From Ancistrus triradiatus (lineage: Eukaryota; Chordata; Actinopteri; Siluriformes; Loricariidae), in the NCBI GenBank assembly GCA_025084515.1, contig JAJAGP010000337.1, positions 1 through 64,000 on the forward strand: 64,000 nt of DNA, in the 5' to 3' direction. A program made the translations under genes and the position numbers. Positions 55,179 to 64,000 of the stretch are shown here, piece after piece (position 1 is the first letter of the stretch; every line of letters starts with the position of its first letter). The notes beneath the pieces were generated by a model, which had not been told where the DNA came from, ran no database searches, and saw only the letters and a program-made list of their open reading frames with translations.

Positions 55179-56830
55179 TACAGTCGTATGAAAAAGTTTG
55201 GGCACCCCTGATAATTTTCATGATTTTAGTTTATAAATCATTGGTTGTTCAGATCAGCAACTTGAGTTAAATATATCTTATAGCAGATGAACACAGTGAT
55301 ATTTGAGAAGTGAAATGAAGTTTATAGGATTTACAGAAAGTGTGCAGTAATTATTCGAACAAAATTAGGCAGGTGCATAAATTTGGGCACCCCAACAGAA
55401 AAATTACATCAATATTTAGTAGATCCTCCTTTTGTAGAAATAACAGCCGCTAAACGCTTCCTACAGCTTCCAGTCTGGATTCTGGTTGAAGGTGCTTTGG
55501 ACCATTCTTCTTTAGAAACATCTCCAGTTCAGACAGGTTTGATGGTTTCCGAGCATGGACAGCCCACATTTTCAGTAATATTCATGTCTGGGGACTGAGA
55601 TGGCCATTCCAGAACGTTGTACTGGTTCCTCTGCATGAATGCCTTAGTAGATTTTGAGCAGGGTTTGGGGTCGTTTGCCTCGGTGCAACTTTTTTTTCAC
55701 TGATTCTTGAACCCGTGTCCCCCCAAGAATCTGGAGATATTAGAACTGGATCCAGCGCGACCTCAACTTTAACAAGAATTCACCCTAGTACCTGCACTAG
55801 GCACCCCTCACACAAGTTCACCACAGCATGCCCTCTGGAACCGCCCACCAAATTTTACGTGGGTAGCAAGCCTGTTTTATTGTTTCTGGGATCCCGCTGT
55901 GTTCTTTTTCCGCTCAACCTTGTTAGTCCAAATAACTCGATCAATTTTAGTTTCATCAGTCCACAGCACTTTATTCCAAAAATGAAGCTGCCACTTGTCC
56001 ACCCAAATGTGCTGTAGCACACCTCAAGTGACTCTGTTTGTGGCGTGTCTGCAGAAAGGGCTTCTTCTGCCATTACTCTCCCATACAGCCCTCTCCTTGT
56101 GACCAAAGTGCGCTGTATAGTTGAATGATGAACAGTGACACCATCTGCAGCAAGAGATGAGGTTGTCGTCTTTGGAGGTGGTCTGTGGCTTGACTATGGC
56201 TGTTCTCACCATCCCTCGACCCCTCAGTGCCTATCTGAGATTTTCTTGGTCCTGGCCACTTCGGAGAGTTCCTTAAACTAGAACTGTTGCCTGTGGTCTT
56301 CCATTGCCTCACTATGTTCCTCACACAGTGGAAACTGACAGCTGGAAATCTCTGAATAGGGATGTTCCCTTTCCCTGAACCATTGATGTGAACAACCTTT
56401 GTTTTCAGGCCATTTGAGAGTTGTTTGAGGCTTCCCATGTTGCCACTCCTTCAGAGAAGATGCAAAAGAGGGTAAGAAAAACATCCAATTGGCCACATTA
56501 ACACTTTCTCATTTTCTCATAGTTGGATTCACTTGTGTATGTAGATCAAGGGTCAATGAGCTTACAAAACAAATTTTGTGTTCCAATAATTAGTGCTAAA
56601 GGTATTCAAATGACAAGGGTGCCCAAATTTATGCACCTGCCTAATTTTGTTTGAATAATTACTGTACACTTTCTGTAAAACCTATAAACTTAATTTCACT
56701 TCTCAAATATCATGGTGTTCATCTGATATATGATATATTTACCTGAAATTGCTGAGCTGGACAACCAATGATTTATAAAGAAAAATCATGAAAATGATCA
56801 GGGGTGCCCAAACTTTTTCATACGACTGTA
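55179..56830 (-). mobile_element. Tc1-like element (family A), antisense, inside the LINE
   Basis: Ends TACAGTCGTATGAAAAAG and CATACGACTGTA. Minus strand carries MGSLKQLSNGLKTKVVHING, VRNIVRQWKTTGNSSSLR and later KCCGLMKLKLIELFGLT-like text; frameshifts are frequent, so inactive. Confidence 0.92.
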
Positions 56831-57087
56831 AGGTGATTTCTTGTTTATTTTTATTCAACTTGTTTATGTAAAGTTAAGTAGATTTCTTTTCTACTTTTTT
56901 CTGATAGAGCTCATTGGACGGCTCTATAGAGAAGGGTGATGTTTGGCCACGCAGTTGGGAAGCAAGGCCGTTTTTGTTTATGGGTGGTTGGGGTAATTGT
57001 TAGGTGTTTTTTGAAAAATGAAAACTCATCAAGTCAGCTGTTAATATTATTTTTCATTGATGTACATAAAATTACCAAAAGATAATT

Positions 57088-59687
57088 ATGCATAGATCTT
57101 GCAAGGTTGTTACATGGAATGTGAAAGGTCTGAGGCAAGCCATCAAAAGGAAAAAAATTCTAACTTTACTGAAAAAGGAGAGTGCGGACATTGTATTACT
57201 CCAAGAAACTCATTTACCAGATGATGAACACAAAGTTGAAAAGAGATTGGGTAGGACAAGTATTTTATCCCTCCTTTGGAGCAAACCCACGTAAAAGGGG
57301 AACCGCTGTTTTAATTAACAAACATTTACCATTTATCTTTGAACATCAACAGTCAGATCCAGGGGGCAGGTTTATACTTGTTACAGGGACACTATATGGA
57401 CAACACTTAACAATACTGAATGTCTACGCCCCCAATGAGGATAATCCAACTTTCATTTCGAATTGCATATTATCATTTAACGTACACCTCAAAGGACTAG
57501 GCTTTATGGCAGGAGATTTTTATTGTGTATTAGACCTAAATGTAGACAGGACAGCTACAGGCGATAGGACAAACACTAAATCTTCTCTCACACTGAAAAA
57601 TCTCAGTACAGAGTCAGGGTTAACTGATGTTTGGAGAGAGCTGCATCCCCACACCAGAGACTATACTTTTTATTCCATTCCCCACGCCACTTATTCCAGA
57701 ATAGATTACAGATTTATGCCAACTGCACTGCGTGCAATCTTCCCAAATTGGTTCAAAGGTTCTTTCAGATCATGCTTTAGTCTCAGTTAATATAAATATC
57801 CGTACGCAATATAACTCAGCTAAAACATGGAAACTTAACACTTCCTTATTGACTAATAATGATTCTTGTAAACAAATACAGCAGTTCATACATAATTATT
57901 GGGAAGACAATAAAAATTCTCAGGTCTCTCCGTCCATAATGTGGGATGCAGCTAAGGCCACTATTTGTGGCCATCTCATAGCCTGCTCATCTCTGCAAAA
58001 AAAAATTGCAACAACAGTGACAAAGAGAATTGGAGCAGGAGATTTATAATCTGGACCAAATTCACAAACTGACCCCTACTCAAAATAATTGGAACGCACT
58101 ATGTAATGCAAAGGCGAAACTAAACTTAGAATATAATAATCACATAAATAGATTACTGTTGTTATCCAAACAAAAATATTATGAACATCACAACAAAGCC
58201 AGTAAAATTCTGGCATATCAAATAAAGAAAACCCAGAATGAGAGATCAATTAAAGCTATTAAACTAAAAACTGGGTCCATATCATATGAGCCACAAATTA
58301 TAAATAATGCATTCAGAGAGTATTATAAATCCCTGTACGATTCACAGCATATTGTACCATCTGAAATCACACATTTTCTTGATTACATTAATCTCCCAAC
58401 CATATCTGAAGCAGAAAGGCATATACTTAATGCCCCCCTTACAACTCAAGAGGTATGGGAAACCATTAAATCTCTTCTCTCAGGCAAATCACCAGGACCT
58501 GACGGGTTTCCGATAGAATATTATAAATTGTTTTGGCAAGACCTGCAGCCAATATTATTTCCAGCCTTAGTAGATCTTTGGAATGGGGGTACAATACCTA
58601 ACTCTTGGAAAATGGCCTCGATCTGTTTAATATTAAAACCGAATAAAGATAATCTAGATTGTGCGTCTTACCGACCTATTAGCCTTCTTAATGCTGACTG
58701 TAAAATATTAGCAAAATTGTTAGCACGTAGACTTGCAAACATACTGCCCTCCATCATCAAACCTGATCAAACAGGCTTCATAAAGAACCGTTACGGTTTG
58801 GACAATGTGCGACGCACACTGAATATTATTGACAGGATTAACAGATCCCGACAACCTGCACTCCTCCTATCATTAGACGCAGAAAAAGCGTTTGATAGGG
58901 TGGAGTGGAAGTTCCTGTTTGCTCCCTTAGAGAAATTTAATCTGGGTCTTACGTTTATCAATTTAATCAAATCACTATATACTAATCCATAAGCAGCTAT
59001 CAATACAAATGGTCACCTGTCAGAACCTTTCAGCATTAAGCGTGGAACACGACAGGGATGCCCTCTCTCTGCCTCATTGTTTGCGTTAGTAATAGAACCC
59101 CTAGCGCAGTATATACGCTGCCATACAGATTTCTTAGGTATAAAAATTGGAAATGAAGAGCACAGAATTTCTTTATATGCTGATGATGTCATGCTATACA
59201 TGTCTGCCCCAGAATCCTCAATTCCTGCTGCATTACAATGTATTTCACAATATAGTAAAGTTTCTGGCTACAAAATAAATTTTTCGAAGTCTCTAGCTCT
59301 AGCTAATAATTTCAATAAAAAATATCTCCCCATTTCAGATTACCACAGGGAACTTAAAATACCTTGGCATTTCCATTACTCAATCTCTTAATGATCTTTT
59401 TTGCGCAAACTATGTTCCACTAATTAGGAAGATAAAGCAAGACTTGCAAACTTGGTGTCCGCTGCCCCTCTCCTTTTTCGGCAGTGTAAATGTAATTAAA
59501 ATGAATGTACTCCCTCGATTGCTATATTTGTTTCAAACACTCCCCTGTTACCTACGCAAAGCATTTTTGATAGAGTTGAATAAGAGTATTTCTAAATTCA
59601 TTTGGTGTTATAAAAGGCCTAGACTGAAATTTAACAAACTATCACACACAAATCACACAAAAATCATCAATGAAAATCAAATTTATT
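57088..59687 (+). pseudogene. L1/Tx1-like LINE ORF2 (endonuclease and RT)
   Basis: Endonuclease: VVTWNVKGLRQAIKRKKILT, VLLQETHLPDDEHKV, then after a frameshift LNVYAPNEDNPTFISNCILS and GDFYCVLDLNVDRT. RT (58030-58992): LSGKSPGPDGFPIEYYKLFW, ASYRPISLLNADCKILAKLL, LLLSLDAEKAFDRVEWKFLF with the first Asp; a stop at 58990; then RGTRQGCPLSASLFALVIEP and SLYADDVMLYMSAP with the YADD site (59077-59391). The C-terminal part ends at about 59687. At least four disruptions. Confidence 0.92.
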
Positions 59688-61545
59688 AACCAATGGAGGC
59701 CTGGATTTGGAGTCACACACAAAATTAAAGTGGAAAAACACACTACAGGCTGATCCAACTTTGATGTAGTGTCCTTAAAACAAATCAAAATGAGGCTCAG
59801 TATTGTGTGTGGCCACCACGTGCCTGTATGACCTCCCTACAACGCTGGGGCATGCTCCTGATGAGGTGGCGGATGGTCTCCTGAGGGATCTCCTCCCAGA
59901 CCTGGACTAAAGCATCCAGCAACTCCTGGACAGCCTGTGGTGCAACGTGACGTTGGTGGATGGAGTGAGACATGATGTCCCAGATGTGCTCGATCGTATT
60001 CAGGTCTGGGGAACGGGTGGGCCAGTTCATAGCTTCAATGCCTTCATCTTGCAGGAACTGCTGACACACTCCAGCCACATGAGGTCTAGCATTGTCCTGC
60101 ATTAGGAGGAACCCAGGGCCAACCGCACCAGCATATGGTCTCACTAGGGGTCTGAGGATCTCATCTCGGTACCTAATGGCAGTCAGGCTACCTCTGGCGA
60201 GCACATGGAGGGCTGTGCGGCCCTCCAAAGGAATGCCACCCCACACCATTACTGACCCACTGCCAAACCGGTCATGCTGAAGGATGTTGCAGGCAGCGCT
60301 CTTCACGGCGTCTCCAGACTCTGTCACGTCTGTCACGTGCTCAGCGTGAACCTGCTTTCATCTGTGAAGAGCACAGGGTGCCAGTGGTAAATTTGCCAAT
60401 CCTGGTGTTCTCTGGCAAATGCCAAGCGTCCTGCACAGTGTTGGGCTGTGAGCACAACCCCCATCTGTGGATGTTGGGCCCTCATATCATCCTCATGGAG
60501 TCGGTGTCTAACCGATTGTGCAGACACATGCACATTTGTGGCCTGCCGGAGGTCATTTTGCAGGGCTCGGGCAGTGCTTCTCCTGTTCCTCCTTGCACAA
60601 AGGCGGAAGTAGTGGTTGCCCTCCTACGGTGTGATGGCTGGTCTTACAGCCACACAACTGAATTGAACAGTTACCATGCCTGCTGCTCCAGTTTTCCTTC
60701 CGGGTCCTGGCTAAAAGATGTGACAGAGGGCAGAGCCTGGTTAAATGGAGATCTGGAATTGGACTATACCATCAGTTGTGCCAGCAAAGGGGGGGATGGG
60801 AATGTTTGTATTGAGTTTTATTAATGGTTTGTAATTTTTCCCCCTTTGTTAGTTTTATGGTTTGATCAGTTAGTATATAGGTTTTCCCATGTTTCATTGT
60901 GGGTTTTTTTTTCCTTTTTCTTTCTTTTTGGTTTGTTTGAAGCTGAGTTTGTTATTTAGTTGTGAGTAATGTTTGTTGATTTCTTTTAAGGGCCCATTAC
61001 TTAAGTTTGTTTATTGATTTTGTGATCTGACAATGGATATAATAAAGCCTTTTTTTTGGATATAATTCCTTGCCTGTTGGTCTTTGACTGCTTGGTCCCT
61101 GACATACGGTCTCCTCCACATCTCCTGGTGTACTGGCCTGACTCCTGGTAACGCCTCCAGCCTCTGGACACTACGCTGACAGACACAGCAAACCTTCTTG
61201 CCACAGCTCACATTGATGTGCCATCATGGATGAGCTGCACTACCTGAGCCACTTGTGTGGGTTGTAGAGTCCGTCTCAAGCTACCACGAGTGTGAAAGCA
61301 CCACCAACATTCAAAAGTGAACAAAACATCAGCCAGAAAGCATAGGTACTGAGAAGTGGTCTGTGGTCCCCACCTGCAGAACCACTCGTTTATTGAGTGT
61401 GTCTTGCTAATTGCCAATAACTTCCACCTATTGTCTATTCCATTTGGTGTTTTATAAGTGGACAGTTTGATTTCACAGAAGTTTGATTTACTTGGAGTTA
61501 TATTGTGTTGTTTAAGTGTTGCCTTTATTTTTTTGAGCAGTGTAT
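59688..61545 (-). mobile_element. Tc1-like element (family E), antisense, with solo LTR
   Basis: The left end joins the LINE at ATCAAATTTATTAACCAATG; the right end is TTATTTTTTTGAGCAGTGTA. Minus-strand transposase 60336-59797 holds FGSGSVMVWGGIPLEGRTAL, MQDNARPHVAGV and SPDLNTIEHIWDIMSHS; upstream pieces 60533-60333 hold HWHPVLFTDESRFTLST with the first Asp. The frame breaks at 60330 and by the LTR at 60630-61104. Confidence 0.92.
60630..61104. mobile_element. Solo LTR with 5-bp TSD, inside the Tc1
   Basis: Starts TGTGATGGCTGG and ends GTCCCTGACA, flanked by TACGG (60625-60629 and 61105-61109). It contains ATAATAAAGCC near its right side, consistent with a polyadenylation signal on the + strand. 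It splits the transposase N-terminal region. Confidence 0.85.
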
Positions 61546-61689
61546 ATCAATGTTCATTACATATATATCGAAGTTCATTAAATAATTCCTGTTTGGCTTG
61601 CCATAATATATAGTACATATTAATAAAATATTGAATACAACAACAGAGAATATTTATATTAATATTTTGATTAAATATATATATATATA

Positions 61690-63120
61690 TACAGTGGGGC
61701 AAAAAAGTATTTAGTCATCCACTGATTGTGCAAGTTCTCCTACTTAGAAAGATGAGAGAGGTCTGTAATTTTCATCATAGGTACACTTCAACTATGAGAG
61801 ACAAAATCAGGAAAAAAAATCCAGGAAATCACATTGTATGATTTTTTAAAAGAATTTAATTGTAAATCATGGTGAAAAATAAGTATTTGGTCACAAACAA
61901 CCAAGATTACTGGCTCTCACAGACCTGTAACTTCTTCTTTATGAAGCTCTTCTGTCCTCCACTCTTGTATTAATGGCACCTGTTTGACCTCATTATCTGT
62001 ATAAAAGACACCTGTCCACAGCCTCAAACAGTCAGACTCCAAACTCAACCATGGCCAGGACCAGGAAGAAAACTGTAGACCTGCACCAGGCTGGGAAGAG
62101 TGAATCTACAATAGGCAAGCAGGTTGGTGTGAATAAATCAACTGGGGGAGCAATTTTAATCTCCCTTGATCTGGGGCTCCACGCAAGATCTCCTCCCATG
62201 GGGTCAAAATGATCATGAGAACGGTGAGCAAAAATCCCAGAACTACACAGAGGGACCTGATGAATGACCTGCAGAGAGCTTTGACCAAAGTAACAAAGGC
62301 TACCATCAGTAACACACTACGCTGAGAGGGACTCAGATCCTGCAGTGCCAGGCATGTCCCCCTGCTTAAGCCAGTACATTTCCAGGCCTGTCTGAAGTTT
62401 GGCAGAGAGCATATGGATGATCCAGAAGAAGACTGGGAGAATATCATGTGGTCAGATGAAACCAAAATAGAACTTTTTGGTAAAAACTCAACTCGCCATG
62501 TTTGGAAGAAGAAGAATTCTGAGTTGCACCATAACTACAGGGAAGCATGGGGGTGGAAACCTCATGCTTTTGGGTTGTTTGTCTGCAAAGGGGACAGGAC
62601 GACTGTTCCGTGATCCGTGGGAAGAATGAACGGGGCCATGTATCGTGAGATTTTAAGCCAAAACCTCCTTCCATCAGTGAGAGCATTGAAGATGGAACGT
62701 GGCTGGGTCTTCCAGCATGACAATGATCCCAAACACACTGCTCGGGCAACCAAGGAGTGGCTCCGTAAAAAGCATTTCTAGGTCCTCGAGTGGCCTAGCC
62801 AGTCTCCAGACCTCAGCCCCATAGAAAGTTTGTGGAAGGAGTTGAAAGTCCATGTTGCCCCAAAACATCACTGCTCTAGAGGAGATCTGCATGGAGGAAT
62901 GGGCCAAAATACCAGCTACAGTGTGTGCAAACCTGGTGAAGATTTACAGGAAACGTTTGACCTCTGTCATTGCCAATAAAGGTTATGTTACAAAGTATTG
63001 AGTTGAACCAAATTTATTGACCAAATACTTATTTTCCACCATAATTTACAATTAAATTCTTTAAAAATCCTACAATGTGATTTCCTGGATTCTTTTTCTC
63101 ATTTTGTCTTTCATAGTTGA
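61690..63120 (+). pseudogene. Tc1-like element (family C), + strand
   Basis: Left end TACAGTGGGGCAAAAAAGTA. Frames read TRKKTVDLHQAGKSESTIGK, later DDPEEDWENIMWSDETKIEL with the first Asp, GWVFQHDNDPKHTARATKEW with the second, and SPIESLWKELKVHV with the Glu. Middle part decayed; several frameshifts. Confidence 0.9.
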
Positions 63121-63682
63121 AGTGTACCTATGATGAAGTGTACCTTGACCCCACGGGATGAGATCTTGCGTGGGGCCCCAGATCGAGGGAGATTATCAAT
63201 GGTCTTTGTATGTCTTACAATTGCTCCCACAGTTGATTTCTTCACACCAACCTGCTTGCCTATTGTAGATTCACTCTTCCCAGTCTGGTGCAGGTCTACA
63301 ATTTTCATCCTGGTGTCCTTCAACAGCTCTAGTCTTGGCCATGGTTGGGTTTGGAGTCTGACTGTTTGAGGCTGTGGACAGGTGTCTTTTATACAGATAA
63401 TGAGGTCAAACAGGTGCCAATAATACAGGTAGCAAGTGGAGGACAGAAGAGCTTCTTAAAGAAAAAGTTACAGGTCTGTGAGTTGTATCTGGGTGACCAA
63501 ATACTTATTTTTCACCATGAGTTACAATTAAATTCTTTAAAAATCCTACAATGTGATTTCCTGGATACTTTTTCTCATTTTGTCTCTCATAGTTGAAGTG
63601 TACCTATTATGAAAATTACAGACCTCTCTCATCTTTCTAAGTAAAAGAACTTGCACAATCAGTGGCTGACTAACTGCCCCAC

Positions 63683-63686
<4 letters not shown>
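63121..63686 (-). pseudogene. Inverted Tc1 5' half joined to the family C element
   Basis: Minus strand: TRMKIVDLHQTGKSESTIGK, VGVKKSTVGAIVRHTKTIDN and LPRSGAPRKISSRG, the HTH region of family C, then its terminal repeat closing at GCCCCACTGTG. It has no catalytic part. Together with 61690-63120 it makes a chimera with two 5' ends. Confidence 0.85.
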
Positions 63687-63714
<28 letters not shown>

Positions 63715-63840
63715 CTTTTTTTTTTTTTTTTATAAAAAAATAATGGGAACACTTTGAGTTATATTGTGTTGTTTAAGTGTTCCCTTTATTTTTTTGAGCA
63801 GTACATATATATATATATATACGTATATATACATATATAC

Positions 63841-63884
<44 letters not shown>

Positions 63885-63924
63885 ATATATACACTGCTTC
63901 AATTTATATATTTATGTGTGCGCA

Positions 63925-64000
<76 letters not shown>
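63687..64000. repeat. AT/GT/CT microsatellites with a Tc1 family E tip
   Basis: Repeated (AT)n, (TA)n, (GT)n and (CT)n tracts. Between them, 63741-63806 repeats the end of family E (TTATATTGTGTTGTTTAAGT, then TTATTTTTTTGAGCAGT). Confidence 0.92.

Larger units (their letters stand above)
53827..59687 (+). mobile_element. L1/Tx1-like LINE, interrupted by a Tc1 and 3'-truncated
   Basis: Starts near GGGGGGTCACGTGACCTCGA. ORF1 lies at 53935-54835 and ORF2 at 57088-59687. A family A Tc1 is inserted at 55179-56830. The 3' end of ORF2 is cut by the Tc1 at 59688. Several frameshifts. APE-type endonuclease plus RT with YADD place it in the L1/Tx1 group. Confidence 0.88.

Noticed and set aside
1..64000. 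A new multi-gene defence or mobile system.
   Set aside because: All coding clusters resolve to known transposon families and one host nuclease gene; no conserved neighbourhood of unknown genes is visible.

Overview
The window is vertebrate genomic DNA, almost certainly from a ray-finned (teleost) fish. The evidence is the repeat spectrum: several Tc1/mariner families, V-SINE-like and HE1-like SINEs, L2-like and L1/Tx1-like LINEs, a Penelope-like element, a chromodomain Ty3/gypsy element, hAT, Harbinger and pogo remnants, and AT/GT microsatellites. The same families would fit a catfish or other otophysan, but the sequence alone does not fix the order. There is no bacterial operon, CRISPR array, rRNA or tRNA gene that I can support.

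One host gene is readable: a divergent flap endonuclease 1 (FEN1) paralog on the + strand, split into 11 coding exons between 16272 and 52198. I assembled it from homology, GT-AG boundaries and codon phase. All phases fit and the exons sum to 1047 nt (348 codons plus stop). It keeps the metal-binding acidic residues (one E-to-D change), the two catalytic basic residues, the H3TH motif and a C-terminal PIP box. The arch/cap and wedge segments are shorter than in canonical FEN1. The introns are filled with mobile elements.

Layout. 1-16 kb: upstream intergenic DNA, mostly nested Tc1 elements, SINEs, a solo LTR (6091-6525), a broken Myb/SANT-like transposon ORF (2842-4452), a Harbinger fragment and a MITE ending 130 bp before the FEN1-like start codon. 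16.3-24.9 kb: exons 1-7, with a split hairpin MITE, an antisense L2 and a Tc1-like element that ends 6 bp before exon 4. 24.9-35.8 kb: intron 7, a stack in which a Tc1 element carries a hAT element (548-aa transposase ORF) and a complete two-LTR gypsy chromovirus (28678-35122, 5-bp TSD). 35.8-36.2 kb: exons 8-9. 36.2-51.9 kb: intron 9, with an antisense endogenous retrovirus split by an L2 LINE that itself carries an antisense L2, then a Penelope-like element and a Tc1. 51.9-52.2 kb: exons 10-11. 52.2-64 kb: downstream DNA with a hairpin MITE, a possible retroviral primer-binding site, an L1/Tx1-like LINE interrupted by a Tc1, another Tc1 carrying a solo LTR, a chimeric Tc1 and AT microsatellites.

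I found no new multi-gene system. The most interesting items are the reduced-arch FEN1 paralog, the transposon that may supply its exon 4 splice-acceptor context, and the gypsy element whose RT lost its catalytic YxDD segment by an in-frame deletion.
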